The notes under the pieces were generated by a model, which saw nothing but the letters and a program-made list of their open reading frames with translations, searched no databases and was not told the DNA's origin. Both the position numbers and the translations under genes were made by a program. Below are positions 1-9,885 of a stretch of 64,000 bases of DNA, piece by piece. Numbering within the stretch: the stretch's first letter is position 1; each line of letters opens with the position of its first letter. The stretch comes from Methanobacterium sp. SMA-27 (lineage in GTDB: Archaea; Methanobacteriota; Methanobacteria; Methanobacteriales; Methanobacteriaceae), in contig NZ_JQLY01000001.1 in NCBI RefSeq assembly GCF_000744455.1, positions 1,550,001 to 1,614,000 on the forward strand, read 5' to 3'.

Positions 1-121
1 TAGGTTAAGTTAATTTAAGATAGGCCTAAGTAATAGAAAAAATAAAAATCCAGTAAGCGATCGATCACGAGAGACATAAAAACAAATTTGGATTTTAATT
101 AATAAAAATAGAAGGAAATTT

Positions 122-3100
122 TTATTTGGTTTTGAATTTGAAAGTGTAAGTTGCAATTAGGTTGTTGCCGGCGTAGTCTTTGATTGCTTTGGCAGGTATT
201 GATACTTGATACCAGTTGTAAGCTATTCTAGTATTAGTCATTTTAATGTATAAAGTGTTCCCTGAGATTGATTTGGTTATTGTAACATATTTACCAGTTG
301 TAAGGTTTTTAATTGTAATATTATTGAAATATGTGCTTGCTTTGATATTTTCACTGAATTTAATGACTATAGTGGAAGTTCTGCTCACACCCGTTTTCAG
401 GTTTGTTGGTGTTGTTGATGAGACTTTAGGAGGGATTTTGTCTATCGTGTAAGTCTTTGTGTAAATTGGTGATTTGTTACCAGCTAAATCTACTGCTAAA
501 TATTTCAAAATCTTAGTAGAACTTATTGTTATTGGTCCGGCATATTTCATACTTGCAGTAGTAGGTGTTGTTCCAGTTAAGGTATAATATATTGTACCAT
601 TTTCAGTCATTGAAAGACTAACAATTTTAGTTGTATTATATAATCCACCATTAATGCTAGCTTTTGCTGTTGGTGCGATTTTGTCTATAGTATAAGTTTG
701 TGAGTAAGTTGGTGATTTATTACCTTCCAGACCCACTGCAAAATATTTCAGGATTGTTGTTTTGGTAATGGTTATTGGTGTACTATATTTAGAGCTAGAT
801 GTGGAGGGATTACTTCCATCGAGTGTATAGTAAATCTTTTCTGTTTTGCTATAGTTTATTGTAACAATTTTTGTTGAATTATACAGACCTGCTTTAAGAC
901 TTGTTGTTGGTGTTTGTTCAACTATTAAACTTTTTGTGTAGTTGCTTGCTGCAAAAAATGTGTCCTGTTGGAATTGTGCTAGTAGGTTGTAGGTGCCATT
1001 GTTTTGTATTATGGTGTAAGGTAGTGTTGCTATTCCATTATTATTTGTTAATGCATTGCCTATGATGTTTTCATTAACACTGAATTGTATAGTTTTGCCT
1101 TGGAGTGGTATTTTGATATTTGTGTCGGTTAGTGTTGCGATTAGGTTTACATTGTCTCCTTTAAATCCGATTATATGGTTTACAGTGATTGTTGTTGGTC
1201 CAAGAGGTACTATTATTGATATGGTTTGATTATTGTTGTTTGAATTTTGGTCGGTTGTTATGGGGTTGTAGATTGCTTTATTTGTTAGGGTTATGTTTGG
1301 TGTGTTGGCTTTGACTATTATGTGGAGAATTGTTGTTTGTCCGCTTTTTAATGTTCCGATTGTCCATATTCCAGTATTAAGGTCGAGTTTTCCTGCACTG
1401 TCATCTGATATGTATGTTAAGTAGTTATTGCTTGTCCATTCGTTAATAGTCACGTTTTCTGCTGTATTGGGTCCGTTGTTTTTTGCTGTTATTGTTAAAG
1501 TGATGTTGTAATTGTAGTTAGGAGCATAATTAGATGCTGTGTTATTAATTTGAATATCAGCTTCTGGTTGGATAGTTGCGGTTGCAGTAGCATATCCATT
1601 TGAGGTTGATAGATTATCAAATTTTGATCCGATTGTTGGGATATTTATTGGAGCTGTAGCTGATTGTTGGTACAGATCATTAATTGTTATACAATTTATT
1701 CCACTTTTAGCTATGTAATCGATTATATTCTTGAAGTTACAGGTTAAATAATCGTATTCATCGGGATTAAAATTTACTATATTGTGGAATAAGATAACAA
1801 CGGTTGAATCAGAAGCCATTGCATTATCTACATAACCTTCTACACTTGATACTGGAGTGGTATTAACTAGGGTGTAAGCTGGAATCTGATACAAATTTAA
1901 TCCATTAAAGTTTTCTATAGGATTGCCTAATGTTGTACGTCCTGTACGAATGCCCAATTCGTTCATGATATCATAAACATCTTGGTTCGAATATCCACCA
2001 GGATATGCTAGATCGTAGGCCCCTCTACTTAATCCGTTTCTTATTAAAAAATTTATTTGTTCTGATATTTCATTATAAATCTCTTGATCAGAAACATCTG
2101 TGAGCTTGACATGGTCATATGCGTGATTAGCTATGATCCATCCTGCTGCATCCATTTCTAGTAGATTAGAGATTGTCAATACATCATCTTGTCCACTATT
2201 ATAACCGTTTATATAGGCAGTACCCACTATTCCTTTAGATTGCATATATTTAAAAGCAATATCGTATTGTGCCAAATTTCCATCGTCAAAAACAATTAAA
2301 CATTTAGGTTCCATATTATCATGACCATATGGGTTGTACACATCCTGTGATATTTCTGTGATGGTGTTATTAATATTAGAATGTTTTGTAATTTGGCCGT
2401 ATATTGCAAGTAAATATGTAGCGTTTGAAGGTAGTTTAATGCTCCATATACCTGTTGAAGTATTGTAAGATCCGTCTTTAACCCATGATATTCCATTATC
2501 GGCACTGACATAATAAGTACCGTTAGGTGTGAATCCTGAGGAGTTAGATTGGTATTTTACATTAGAAGAGTCAGGTCCATTGTTAGTTGTGGTTGTTACA
2601 GCGTAAACCCAATCTAAATAATTTAAATTATGAATAGCAGAACCATTTAAAGATGTTCTAAACTCTTCTTTCAGTCGGATTATTGCAGCTTTCGGTACAT
2701 TTAAGGTTGCATTTGCTGATGGATATGGATCTGGACTGTAAGCATCCTGGGAAATTTCGTTTACGGTGTTAGTTATATTACCTGTCTGGTTAATGTAGCC
2801 TAAAATTGCAATTTGGTAAGTATCACCACTTGAAATATCATAGGTTCCAAGACCCGTGGTCACGTTAAAATTGTTATCCCATGTCCAACCCGAGCCATTA
2901 TTGAATCTTACATATCCATTCCATCCTATTTTTGGGTTGTAATAGATGAATCCGTTTGATTCGATGTTTTCTATTGTTACATTAGTATCTCTTGGACCAT
3001 CATTTGTTATGTTGATAGTAGTCCAAACCCAATTACAATAATTGGAATGGTTTGTTACATTTCCCGGATTTGGAAATCCCTGGCTGTATGCCTCTCTAAA

Positions 3101-3334
3101 ATCGTTAGTAATATTGATACTTGCTGTTTCATATGAAGAACTTTGTTTAAGAAGTGTTTTAGAAGATTTTGAAACATTATTATCAAAATTAGCAGTGTCT
3201 GGATTGTTTTGAATATCAGTTGTATTATATCCCGATGTTTGGTCTGTTGTGTTAACAGCAGATGCACCGGTCATAGTATACATTAAAATAGCCATAAAAC
3301 AGATTACTATTAATACAAACTTAGGAATTACCAT
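122..3334 (-). CDS. Secreted multidomain polysaccharide deacetylase
   Basis: A 1070-residue exported protein. A signal peptide ends near ASA (residue 26). Two beta-rich DUF11-like repeats follow (about 85-215 and 225-340). A NodB-type deacetylase domain covers about 345-560, with FDDG near 348, HAYDH near 402 (metal-binding His pair) and AYPGGY near 440. Then come a DUF11 domain (about 595-700), an Ig-like domain, two chitobiase C-terminal-type repeats (YYTLDGSNP and YYTLTGTTP) and a Big_5-like C-terminus. It probably removes acyl groups from a cell-surface polysaccharide outside the cell; the substrate is unknown. Its ATG lies inside the end of the upstream response regulator gene (7-nt overlap), suggesting coupled translation. 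The Big_5 tail closely resembles that of the propeller protein at 4637-6004. Confidence 0.85.
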   Translation of the reverse strand: MVIPKFVLIVICFMAILMYTMTGASAVNTTDQTSGYNTTDIQNNPDTANFDNNVSKSSKTLLKQSSSYETASINITNDFREAYSQGFPNPGNVTNHSNYCNWVWTTINITNDGPRDTNVTIENIESNGFIYYNPKIGWNGYVRFNNGSGWTWDNNFNVTTGLGTYDISSGDTYQIAILGYINQTGNITNTVNEISQDAYSPDPYPSANATLNVPKAAIIRLKEEFRTSLNGSAIHNLNYLDWVYAVTTTTNNGPDSSNVKYQSNSSGFTPNGTYYVSADNGISWVKDGSYNTSTGIWSIKLPSNATYLLAIYGQITKHSNINNTITEISQDVYNPYGHDNMEPKCLIVFDDGNLAQYDIAFKYMQSKGIVGTAYINGYNSGQDDVLTISNLLEMDAAGWIIANHAYDHVKLTDVSDQEIYNEISEQINFLIRNGLSRGAYDLAYPGGYSNQDVYDIMNELGIRTGRTTLGNPIENFNGLNLYQIPAYTLVNTTPVSSVEGYVDNAMASDSTVVILFHNIVNFNPDEYDYLTCNFKNIIDYIAKSGINCITINDLYQQSATAPINIPTIGSKFDNLSTSNGYATATATIQPEADIQINNTASNYAPNYNYNITLTITAKNNGPNTAENVTINEWTSNNYLTYISDDSAGKLDLNTGIWTIGTLKSGQTTILHIIVKANTPNITLTNKAIYNPITTDQNSNNNNQTISIIVPLGPTTITVNHIIGFKGDNVNLIATLTDTNIKIPLQGKTIQFSVNENIIGNALTNNNGIATLPYTIIQNNGTYNLLAQFQQDTFFAASNYTKSLIVEQTPTTSLKAGLYNSTKIVTINYSKTEKIYYTLDGSNPSTSSSKYSTPITITKTTILKYFAVGLEGNKSPTYSQTYTIDKIAPTAKASINGGLYNTTKIVSLSMTENGTIYYTLTGTTPTTASMKYAGPITISSTKILKYLAVDLAGNKSPIYTKTYTIDKIPPKVSSTTPTNLKTGVSRTSTIVIKFSENIKASTYFNNITIKNLTTGKYVTITKSISGNTLYIKMTNTRIAYNWYQVSIPAKAIKDYAGNNLIATYTFKFKTK

Positions 3335-3804
3335 CTTGCTATCATCTTTCTAAAATATTTTCCACTAACCCCAACGGATCCTTTTAGTTTTTTGTCTAAC
3401 CATTCTCCGGATTCTAATAATTTTTTTTCAAATTTGTGTTTCTGGAGTGCTTTTTCAATACTTTCGTGGAGTTCTTCTTCTTTGTATGGTTTAATAATGT
3501 AATCAAAGGGTTTTGTGATATTGGCACGTTTAATCGTTTCCTCATCACTGTAGGCTGTAAGGTAAATTATTGGAACGTCCATACTGTTATTTATTTCCCA
3601 GACAGCGTCTATTCCGTCACCATCGCCTTTTAAAACAATATCCATTAAAATAAGATCGGGTTTTATTTCTTTAGCCTTTTTAATAGCTTCTTTTTTAGAA
3701 AAAACAGATGTGGAAACGTCATATCCCCAGAACTTCAGTGTTCGCTGCAGTCCCATAGCAGAAAGGCCCTCATCCTCAACAATTAATATCGTAGCAACTG
3801 ACAC
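3328..3804 (-). CDS. Response regulator receiver protein, probably truncated
   Basis: 158 residues with a complete CheY-like receiver domain: acidic pocket E10/D11/E12, phospho-acceptor D55 (LMD), T83 and K105. After residue 120 the helix KFEKKLLESGEWL resembles the linker that leads into a PAS/histidine-kinase module in larger methanogen sensor proteins (family knowledge), but here it runs out after about 35 unrelated residues. The likely reading is a receiver left over from a receiver-kinase hybrid, now fused in frame to a short tail overlapping the deacetylase start. A TGTGA-N6-TCACA dyad lies about 180 bp upstream. Output function is unknown; no DNA-binding domain is present. Confidence 0.8.
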   Translation of the reverse strand: MSVATILIVEDEGLSAMGLQRTLKFWGYDVSTSVFSKKEAIKKAKEIKPDLILMDIVLKGDGDGIDAVWEINNSMDVPIIYLTAYSDEETIKRANITKPFDYIIKPYKEEELHESIEKALQKHKFEKKLLESGEWLDKKLKGSVGVSGKYFRKMIARW

Positions 3805-3985
3805 AATAATCTCAACTCCTTATGATTATATTCAAAATTTTTTCCATTTATTGTTATTATCAAAATTTTTATTGATACAATAAATAATAAAAATTTTAAG
3901 ATATTCCCATCCTCATACAATTAAATCACAATATGTTACAAGTAATATATAATTTGTTCTAAATATCCCTACATCCAATTATATT

Positions 3986-4001
3986 TGTGAAAACTGTCAC
4001 A
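3986..4001. promoter_or_regulatory. TGTGA-N6-TCACA dyad upstream of response regulator
   Basis: Perfect 5+5 dyad TGTGA AAACTG TCACA, extended to TTGTGA/TCACAA. On the minus strand a TATA-like run (3943-3952) lies 33 bp closer to the response regulator start. The same dyad recurs at 4513, 39088 and, with one mismatch, at 49634. Binding by a specific regulator is inference. Confidence 0.55.
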
Positions 4002-4512
4002 ATGACTCGAAGTATAATACTGAAATTTTTATATTAAAAATCTTAATAAAAATGTTAAGAAATTGTTACTATTAGTTCGTTATATTAATTGAGCGTTAAC
4101 ATTTAAACCTATTCCTACTTAAAGACATTAATTAGATACTTTTGATTTTAGTGAAGTTCTTATAATAAAATCATAAGCCAATTATTATTGGAGAATTTAT
4201 TTTATTCTTCAGATATTATTTTAATAACATCATTAACTTATAATACCGTAATATATTGCATTAAATTGCAATATGTCAATAATAAACCTCATCCTTTCTT
4301 ATTTTCTAAATGAATATTAATTAGGAAAATTTTTTAATAAACTTCGTTATTCCCGAATAGGGTTTACCATAACTTCGCTATATTTTTTTCAAGCCACATA
4401 TTCAGTAGATTAAGCCTTATTAAGATATGGATTCTATGATTAATTTTTAGACATGTTGACAGTTCTTTTGAATTTTTGTAATGATAAGTATTATTTAGAA
4501 TTTATTACATAA

Positions 4513-4528
4513 TGTGAAAAAGGTCACA
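4513..4528 (+). promoter_or_regulatory. TGTGA-N6-TCACA dyad before propeller gene promoter
   Basis: TGTGA AAAAGG TCACA ends 11 bp before a TATA-like TTTATTTAAA (4540-4549). Transcription would start near 4570, leaving a leader of roughly 65 nt before the ATG at 4637. The position right upstream of TATA/BRE is typical for archaeal regulators that control TBP/TFB recruitment. Confidence 0.55.
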
Positions 4529-4636
4529 AAGTCCTTGTTTTTATTTAAAAACCTTCCTATCTTGTTGTAATAACATGTTATAATTAATATAAAAATAATA
4601 ATGTGATAATAATTAAAAAAACTTTGGGGGTATAAT

Positions 4637-6004
4637 ATGAAAAAAAAGTTTTTAATAGTGTTAATTGCTACATTTTTAGTTTTTATAGTAATTGGCGCAG
4701 CATCAGCAGCAAAAAACACCACATCAGTAACTCCAATAACCGTAACATCATCATCCTCTATTAGCGGTCACTACATCGTCTACCAAAAACGTGTTGGAAC
4801 TAACGAAAACAACTATGATATCCACAAGAAAAATCTAATCAACGGTCAAATAACAACAGTAACAAACACAGTTGCAAATGAAATCAATCCAGATATTTCT
4901 GGCAATATTGTAGTCTGGCAATCCAAGACAGGAAATGGTAAATGGCAAATCTGGTGGAAAAATACAAGCTCATCTAAGGCAGCAGCAATAGTACGTGCAA
5001 CACCAAGTAATGATCAGATAAATCCAAGAATATCCGGAACTAGGATAGTATGGCAATATTACTATGGCTCTGGATCAGCAGCTAATGGACATCAACCAAA
5101 TTACGACATAAGAGGATATGACTTGGCAACAAACAGCTATCGTGCAAGTATAGCCTCCACTTCAATGGATCAGGAGCTGCCAGACATACATGGAAATACA
5201 GTCGTATACCAGGAATATATTAATACGGGAACTTGGCATTGGCGTGTTAAAAAAACAAATTTCATCTCTAATCCTAATTCCGGTTCAAGTATTACTCTAA
5301 GTCTCCAGAACCAAACTCATCCAAGAATTTCTTCATACAACAAGGTTGTATGGTCGGAATATAATCCTCTCAAAGGATCCAATATTTGGTGTAGTCCGAA
5401 TCCGAATTTACGCGACGGATTTTGGGTATCAGAAAACAATAAAACGCAAATAAACCCAGATATATGTGGAAACAAAGTTGTGTGGATGCAAAAGCAGACT
5501 GATGGAACTTCTAAATATGATATCTATATGAAAGATCTATCAAGTACTAATCCTGCTAAACCCGTAGTCACCAACACAGCAACCCAGAACGAACCTGCTA
5601 TTGGCGAAGACTCGTATGGAATATTTGTATCATGGACCGACACTAGAAATGGATATAACCAAGTTCTCTTTAGAAATATGGATATCACATCACCCCACAT
5701 AATCTCAACCACACCAGCAAATCTTCAGATGGGTTTTAGCAGAATAACTACTATTGCTATTAAATTCTCTGAAAATATCAAAAGCAGCACTTACTACAAT
5801 TATATCACCATCAAAAATCTCGCCACCAATACTTATGTATCTATAACCAAATCCATCTCAGGCAATACACTCTTCATTAGTACCACAGCTACTAGAAGTG
5901 CTAGCACATGGTATCAAGTCACCATACATAAAGCTGCAATCAAAGACTACGCCGGAAATAACTTACTCGCAAGTTACACCTTCAAATTCAGAACAAGACT
6001 ATAA
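4637..6004 (+). CDS. Secreted TolB-like beta-propeller protein with Big_5-like tail
   Basis: 455 residues. The signal peptide is MKKKFLIVLIATFLVFIVIG, cut near ASAA. At least five repeats follow, each with a core like NPDISGNIVVWQ, NPRISGTRIVWQ, LPDIHGNTVVYQ, HPRISSYNKVVW and NPDICGNKVVWM. This is the TolB/WD40-like propeller pattern found in methanogen surface proteins. The C-terminal ~100 residues form a Big_5-like Ig domain (IAIKFSENIKSSTYYNYITI), very similar to the end of the deacetylase at 122-3334, suggesting a shared cell-wall-binding or anchoring module. The start is supported by a GGGGGT site about 6 nt upstream. A T-rich tract follows the stop. Ligand and role are unknown. Confidence 0.85.
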   Translation: MKKKFLIVLIATFLVFIVIGAASAAKNTTSVTPITVTSSSSISGHYIVYQKRVGTNENNYDIHKKNLINGQITTVTNTVANEINPDISGNIVVWQSKTGNGKWQIWWKNTSSSKAAAIVRATPSNDQINPRISGTRIVWQYYYGSGSAANGHQPNYDIRGYDLATNSYRASIASTSMDQELPDIHGNTVVYQEYINTGTWHWRVKKTNFISNPNSGSSITLSLQNQTHPRISSYNKVVWSEYNPLKGSNIWCSPNPNLRDGFWVSENNKTQINPDICGNKVVWMQKQTDGTSKYDIYMKDLSSTNPAKPVVTNTATQNEPAIGEDSYGIFVSWTDTRNGYNQVLFRNMDITSPHIISTTPANLQMGFSRITTIAIKFSENIKSSTYYNYITIKNLATNTYVSITKSISGNTLFISTTATRSASTWYQVTIHKAAIKDYAGNNLLASYTFKFRTRL

Positions 6005-6691
6005 AAATATTAATTTTTTTCTTTTTTTAGAATCAGTTTACTTATCATGTTTTTTCATCTTTCCTAGTTAACAGAATATCAACTACATTCATTCTTTTTA
6101 ATCTACAGAACCATTAAAACTTGATATTTCTTTCTTTTTTCAGAAAACAGAATTAAGATCCTATAATTTCAATTCCAGCCCATTAATTTCTAACTTTTAC
6201 CTCGCGTTAAGCCCAAATAGGGTTTACCACGACTTTGATATAATTTTTCAAATCAAAAAATTTAGGTAGATATTGATGAGTACTGATCCTAAATATTTTT
6301 ATATTTACATTTGGTTATTTCAGAAGAAAATCTGATAGTTTTGACGCCTTATCCTGTGCAGATATATGATTAAAATTTAGTGTAATTAATAATTTCAAAT
6401 TTCCCAACGTTTATTTAATGTGAGTGACATAATTTATTTTATAGAACTAGTGAAAGATATAACATTTAATTGATTAATTTTAATGCATTATATCCGATTG
6501 ATGTGAAGAATTATTCTTTAGATGATTATTTTCTTAAAATAGGCATTATTTGAATGTTTAAATTTTCTGAATGGAGATATTTATATTCAAAAAAAATCTT
6601 GTTTGTTAATTAAATCAAATATAACTTCATTAGTCAACTATAAATGTTAATAACAAATGAATTGTCTCAAAAAAAATTGGAAGTGTAATAT
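6005..6691. other. Intergenic region with repeat copy 1
   Basis: About 690 bp without an ORF. It holds the T-rich terminator-like tract after the propeller gene (about 6011-6029), the first ~105-bp repeat (6113-6219), and an AT-rich stretch leading to the TRAM gene. No RNA gene is recognisable. Confidence 0.5.
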
Positions 6692-7115
6692 ATGAGTATG
6701 TTTGGAAATTACGGAAATGATAATAGAAATGATGGAGGAAATGATGCGCCTATCAAAGAAGGCGGAGAATATGATGTTAAAATTGACGATACGGGTAGGG
6801 ATGGAGACGGAATTGCTCGTGTAGATGGATTTGTAGTTTTTGTTTCAGGTGCCAAACTCGGCGACGAAGTAAAAATAAGGGTCAACTCCGTAAGAAGAAA
6901 CTTTGGCTTTGCGGATATAGTAGAATAAATATCTAAAAATCTTTTTTCTATTTCATCAACAGATTTTAATTGCAAAATTAATTATAAATACTTCAATATT
7001 TTTTTGAAACATTAAAACTTGATATTTCTTTCTTTTTTCAAGAAACTGAATTCAGATCCTATAATTTCAATTCAAGCCCATTGATGTCTAGCTTTTACTT
7101 CGTTAAGCCCGAATA
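6113..7115. repeat. Pair of ~105-bp imperfect direct repeats flanking the TRAM gene
   Basis: Copy 1 is about 6113-6219 and copy 2 about 7011-7115. They share a 30-bp identical start beginning ATTAAAACTTGATATTTC, the run GATCCTATAATTTCAATT, and an end containing GTTAAGCCC[AG]AATA. Both copies end in the dispersed ACTTCGTTA-type element. The TRAM gene (6692-6928) lies between them. Confidence 0.7.
6692..6928 (+). CDS. Small TRAM-domain RNA-binding protein
   Basis: 78 residues, nearly all one TRAM domain: [20 protein letters not shown], then [20 protein letters not shown] and [18 protein letters not shown], the standard beta-barrel pattern. The first ~18 residues are Asn/Gly/Asp-rich and probably flexible. 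Stand-alone TRAM proteins are common in methanogens and haloarchaea and are thought to act as RNA chaperones, analogous to bacterial cold-shock proteins (family knowledge). A GGAAGTG site precedes the ATG. It is a monocistronic gene between two imperfect direct repeats. Confidence 0.92.
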   Translation: MSMFGNYGNDNRNDGGNDAPIKEGGEYDVKIDDTGRDGDGIARVDGFVVFVSGAKLGDEVKIRVNSVRRNFGFADIVE

Positions 7116-7128
7116 TAGTGAAGTAAAA
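7093..7128. repeat. Hairpin repeat TTTTACTTC/GAAGTAAAA
   Basis: Perfect 9-bp inverted repeat around an 18-nt centre that contains AAGCCCGAATA. It belongs to a dispersed family with members at about 4341-4377, 6198-6240 and 12769-12796. Confidence 0.6.
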
Positions 7129-7884
7129 ATGGCTATTTGCTGTAAATAAGTTAATATCTCCATTTAAATTGGAGATACAATTAAATTAGGGTTAAGTGAG
7201 TTGGTTAGCCGGATACTTGAACTTCTATCTTGTGTAGTAATATGTTTTATGCCGGGATTATCCCTCGATGTTTTTCTTTATTCTTGTTATGTGCTTCAGG
7301 AGTATATCTGGGGTAAGATATAACAATGTTGATACTAGTTACTTGAATTATATTCAAAAGTATTACAAGTTAGAGAATTTAGTTGATATTTAGGGTAGAT
7401 TAGTGGGTAAAATTGACGTAAGTATGACAATATTCAGGCAAAAATAGCCTATTTTACCAAGTTTGAATAGGGTTTTTCCCTGTTTTTTTTAAGCATTTTA
7501 ATTATATTTTATAAGATTTAGCAGATTTAAATCATTATTTCAGCTGAAAACAGTTGTATTTTCCTGTTATTTAGATTATATGATACGTTATAGTATTTAA
7601 TGAGTTTATAAAGTTTTATTATTCTATAAATTTGTCAAAGTTTATGGACGCGCTATTGTGGGAGTAATAAGTGTAATAATATTATTGAATTAATTATGAT
7701 ATTTAATGTTTTTCCATCTAAGAAGTGTTAGTAAATAGTTCCTTTTAGGTTTTTATTTAGTAATATTATGTATTTTGGATTTTGAATGGTTTTTGTTATT
7801 CTATAATCTAGACGGAGGTTATTATGTCGATTTTATATAAATATTACAACTAATAATACAAATACGATTATAAATAATAATCCT

Positions 7885-7968
7885 ATAATATAATATATAT
7901 GTTACATTTTATTTTATAAATTTAATTGTACCTAATCATATTAATAATATAATATATATGTTACATTT
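7885..7968 (+). repeat. Two 25-bp direct repeats upstream of recombinase
   Basis: Identical copies at 7885-7909 and 7944-7968, with a 59-bp period and each ending in ATATATATGTTACATTT. They end 30 bp before the recombinase ATG. They could be operators for autoregulation or recombinase arm-binding sites; which one is inference. Confidence 0.65.
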
Positions 7969-7998
7969 AAATATCATAAACTTTTATAATATTATATT

Positions 7999-9246
7999 AT
8001 GAAGTATCAAAAAGAGGATATTCTTAATGATCAAGTTTTCAAAAATTTTCTAGATCATAAAAATATAGATAATAATAATACTATAATACAATATGAAACA
8101 AGAATAAAATCATACTGTAACTTTACAGAGAAAACAACAACTGAATTAATAGATGAAGCAATAGAAGAACAAAATAATAGTGTAAAGTCTAATGATAGAA
8201 AAGTTAATAAATATTTACAAGATTTTATAAATAAATTAACGAAAAAAAGTAAATCAGAAAATACTATTAAAGCATACTATGACACAATAAAAGCATTATA
8301 TTACGATAATGATATTGAACTTCAAAAAATAGAATTTACATTTAATAAAAATGTTCAAAATACTTTTGAAGAATTACCTAATAAGGAACATATACTTAAA
8401 GCTCTTAAATATTGTAATTTAAGAGATAAAGCTATTATTCTTTTACAATTTTCTAGTGGATTGAGTGCTGCTGAAATACGGCATTTAACATATGGTCAAT
8501 TTTTCATTGCAATTAAGGAATATATCAATTTTAATAATAATGAGATATTTAATATTGATAAAATATACCGTCAACTTAAAAATAAAGATAATATCATAGG
8601 AATTTGGAATTCATATGAGTCAAACACTGATATTGATTATTTAACATTTAATTCATCTGAGAGTAACAAAGCAATTATAGATTATCTATTAGAACGTAAC
8701 AATAAAAAACCTATCACATCATTTAATGAACCGTTATTCATTGCTAATGGAAATAAAATTGGAGAACATACATTATCAGCTATATATCGAAGAATTAATC
8801 AGAGAGCAGGTTTAGGATCACGTAATGAAAAACGAAATTTTTTAACATCCAATATTCCACGTAAAATGTTCCAGAGAGCATTACTAGAATGTGATGTTGA
8901 ATATTTAGCTATTGAATTAATGTTAGGCCATAAGATAGATAATATAAAATTAGCTTACTATAAAAATAACCCTGAAATACTTAAAAAGGAATATCTTAAA
9001 GGTCTCAGAAATATTACATTAGAAGAAGTAGAAATAGTAACAACAGATAGATATGATAACATAATCCTGGAGTTAAAGATCGAAAAGGATGAAAGAATAA
9101 AACTAGAAAATCGAATAAAAAAACTAGAAGATGAGAAACAAAACTCTAAAAATATAAAAAATCCTGATTTTTATAATAGTATAAAGGATAACTTCGAAAA
9201 ATATAGGGACATCAATTTTTTTAAGAATATTAAAAAACCACGATGA
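7999..9246 (+). CDS. Tyrosine recombinase / integrase
   Basis: 415 residues. An N-terminal SAM-like core-binding domain (about 1-110) is followed by a catalytic domain: Arg161 in GLSAAEIRHLTY, Arg288 in NIPRKMF, His311 in LMLGHK, and Tyr320 or Tyr321 in LAYYK as nucleophile. The usual His before the second Arg (H-x-x-R) is Asn285 here. The C-terminal ~70 residues are a charged coiled coil (ILELKIEKDERIKLENRIKK). It probably cuts and joins DNA for integration or excision of an element, but no element genes or clear attachment sites surround it, so it may be an orphan integrase. Its extreme AT and Lys/Asn bias suggests acquisition by transfer. Confidence 0.85.
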   Translation: MKYQKEDILNDQVFKNFLDHKNIDNNNTIIQYETRIKSYCNFTEKTTTELIDEAIEEQNNSVKSNDRKVNKYLQDFINKLTKKSKSENTIKAYYDTIKALYYDNDIELQKIEFTFNKNVQNTFEELPNKEHILKALKYCNLRDKAIILLQFSSGLSAAEIRHLTYGQFFIAIKEYINFNNNEIFNIDKIYRQLKNKDNIIGIWNSYESNTDIDYLTFNSSESNKAIIDYLLERNNKKPITSFNEPLFIANGNKIGEHTLSAIYRRINQRAGLGSRNEKRNFLTSNIPRKMFQRALLECDVEYLAIELMLGHKIDNIKLAYYKNNPEILKKEYLKGLRNITLEEVEIVTTDRYDNIILELKIEKDERIKLENRIKKLEDEKQNSKNIKNPDFYNSIKDNFEKYRDINFFKNIKKPR

Positions 9247-9280
9247 AATGAAAAATTTTGAATGTTCACAATATCCGGTT

Positions 9281-9360
9281 TTTGCAGTTCTTCCCATATT
9301 TTCTCGTCTTTACCCGTATCAATTAAACGCTCACGGAAAGCCCAGACCGTATAACGGTGG
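9281..9360 (-). pseudogene. Short remnant of IS5-family transposase
   Basis: About 80 bp here match, with a few changes, the segment at about 13735-13815 inside the decayed IS5-type transposase gene (shared runs GCAGTTCTTCCCATATTTTC and GTATCAATTAAACGCTC). No other part of the element is present, so this is a fossil fragment just after the recombinase gene. Confidence 0.65.
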
Positions 9361-9425
9361 CGTAATTACTTAGCAGAAGAACTCGTTTAATCTGAAGAAC
9401 CAACGGTCATATGGTTCTTATTTTT

Positions 9426-9863
9426 TCACTCTTCAACTCTATTAATTTCAGCTAAAGTATCGAAATGCTTATCAAAACTTAGGATTTCATGGATATTAAC
9501 ATTTTTCATTGCAACATAAGTCACACAATCGTTGAAACCAATTTTGTTATCATGATATCGTTCTAAAATGACTAAAGCATCTTTTATGTCTTTTGTAGTC
9601 ACAGCATAAATTTTGATATTTGGTGCTGTGACTACAAAATCTAAAATTTCTTTTGCAGCTTGATGGCTTAACCAGCTTTCTAAGATGTTGGCTACTTCAA
9701 AGATTTGTGCAGTAGTAATTATTACTTTTAAACTGCCAGTTTGCAAATTCTTAATAATTTCCATTGATTTTTGCTTAATTTCGCTATCTCTTTGTGTAAG
9801 ATTCTCTTTAGGCTTTAAAAAAGCATGGATAAGAACATTACTATCCAAAAATTTTTCTTTCAT
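9426..9863 (-). CDS. vapC: VapC-type PIN-domain toxin
   Basis: 145 residues with the PIN ribonuclease fold and the acidic metal-binding set D7 (FLDSNVLIHAF), E56 (FEVANILE), D112 (GFNDCVTY) and D131 (SFDKHFD). PIN toxins of VapBC modules cleave RNA when freed from their antitoxin. The gene follows the AbrB-type antitoxin (9886-10143) after 22 nt in the same direction, the usual antitoxin-first order. Target RNA is unknown. Confidence 0.85.
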   Translation of the reverse strand: MKEKFLDSNVLIHAFLKPKENLTQRDSEIKQKSMEIIKNLQTGSLKVIITTAQIFEVANILESWLSHQAAKEILDFVVTAPNIKIYAVTTKDIKDALVILERYHDNKIGFNDCVTYVAMKNVNIHEILSFDKHFDTLAEINRVEE

Positions 9864-9885
9864 GTCATAAGTTCTCCTAACCTAT

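Larger units (their letters stand above)
3805..4636. other. Gene-free divergent intergenic region
   Basis: About 830 bp without a credible ORF, between the divergent response regulator and the propeller gene. It contains two TGTGA-N6-TCACA dyads (listed separately), predicted TATA elements for both flanking genes, and one copy of a dispersed ACTTCGTTA/GAATAGGG repeat at about 4341-4377. I see no recognisable RNA gene. Confidence 0.6.
6929..7998. other. Long gene-poor region upstream of recombinase
   Basis: About 1.07 kb. It contains repeat copy 2 (7011-7115), a GAATAGGG element near 7468, and, near 7250-7395, a possible decayed reading frame (MCFRSISGVRYNNVD...) that I cannot assign. Two 25-bp direct repeats lie just before the recombinase. 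Otherwise I see nothing. Confidence 0.5.

Noticed and set aside
246..452. Hydrophobic plus-strand ORF inside the deacetylase gene
   Set aside because: Antisense of a Thr/Ile-rich coding region, which yields false hydrophobic frames.
6420..6435. TGTGAGTGACA-like sequence considered as another regulator dyad
   Set aside because: The half-sites are too close and not in the TGTGA-N6-TCACA spacing.
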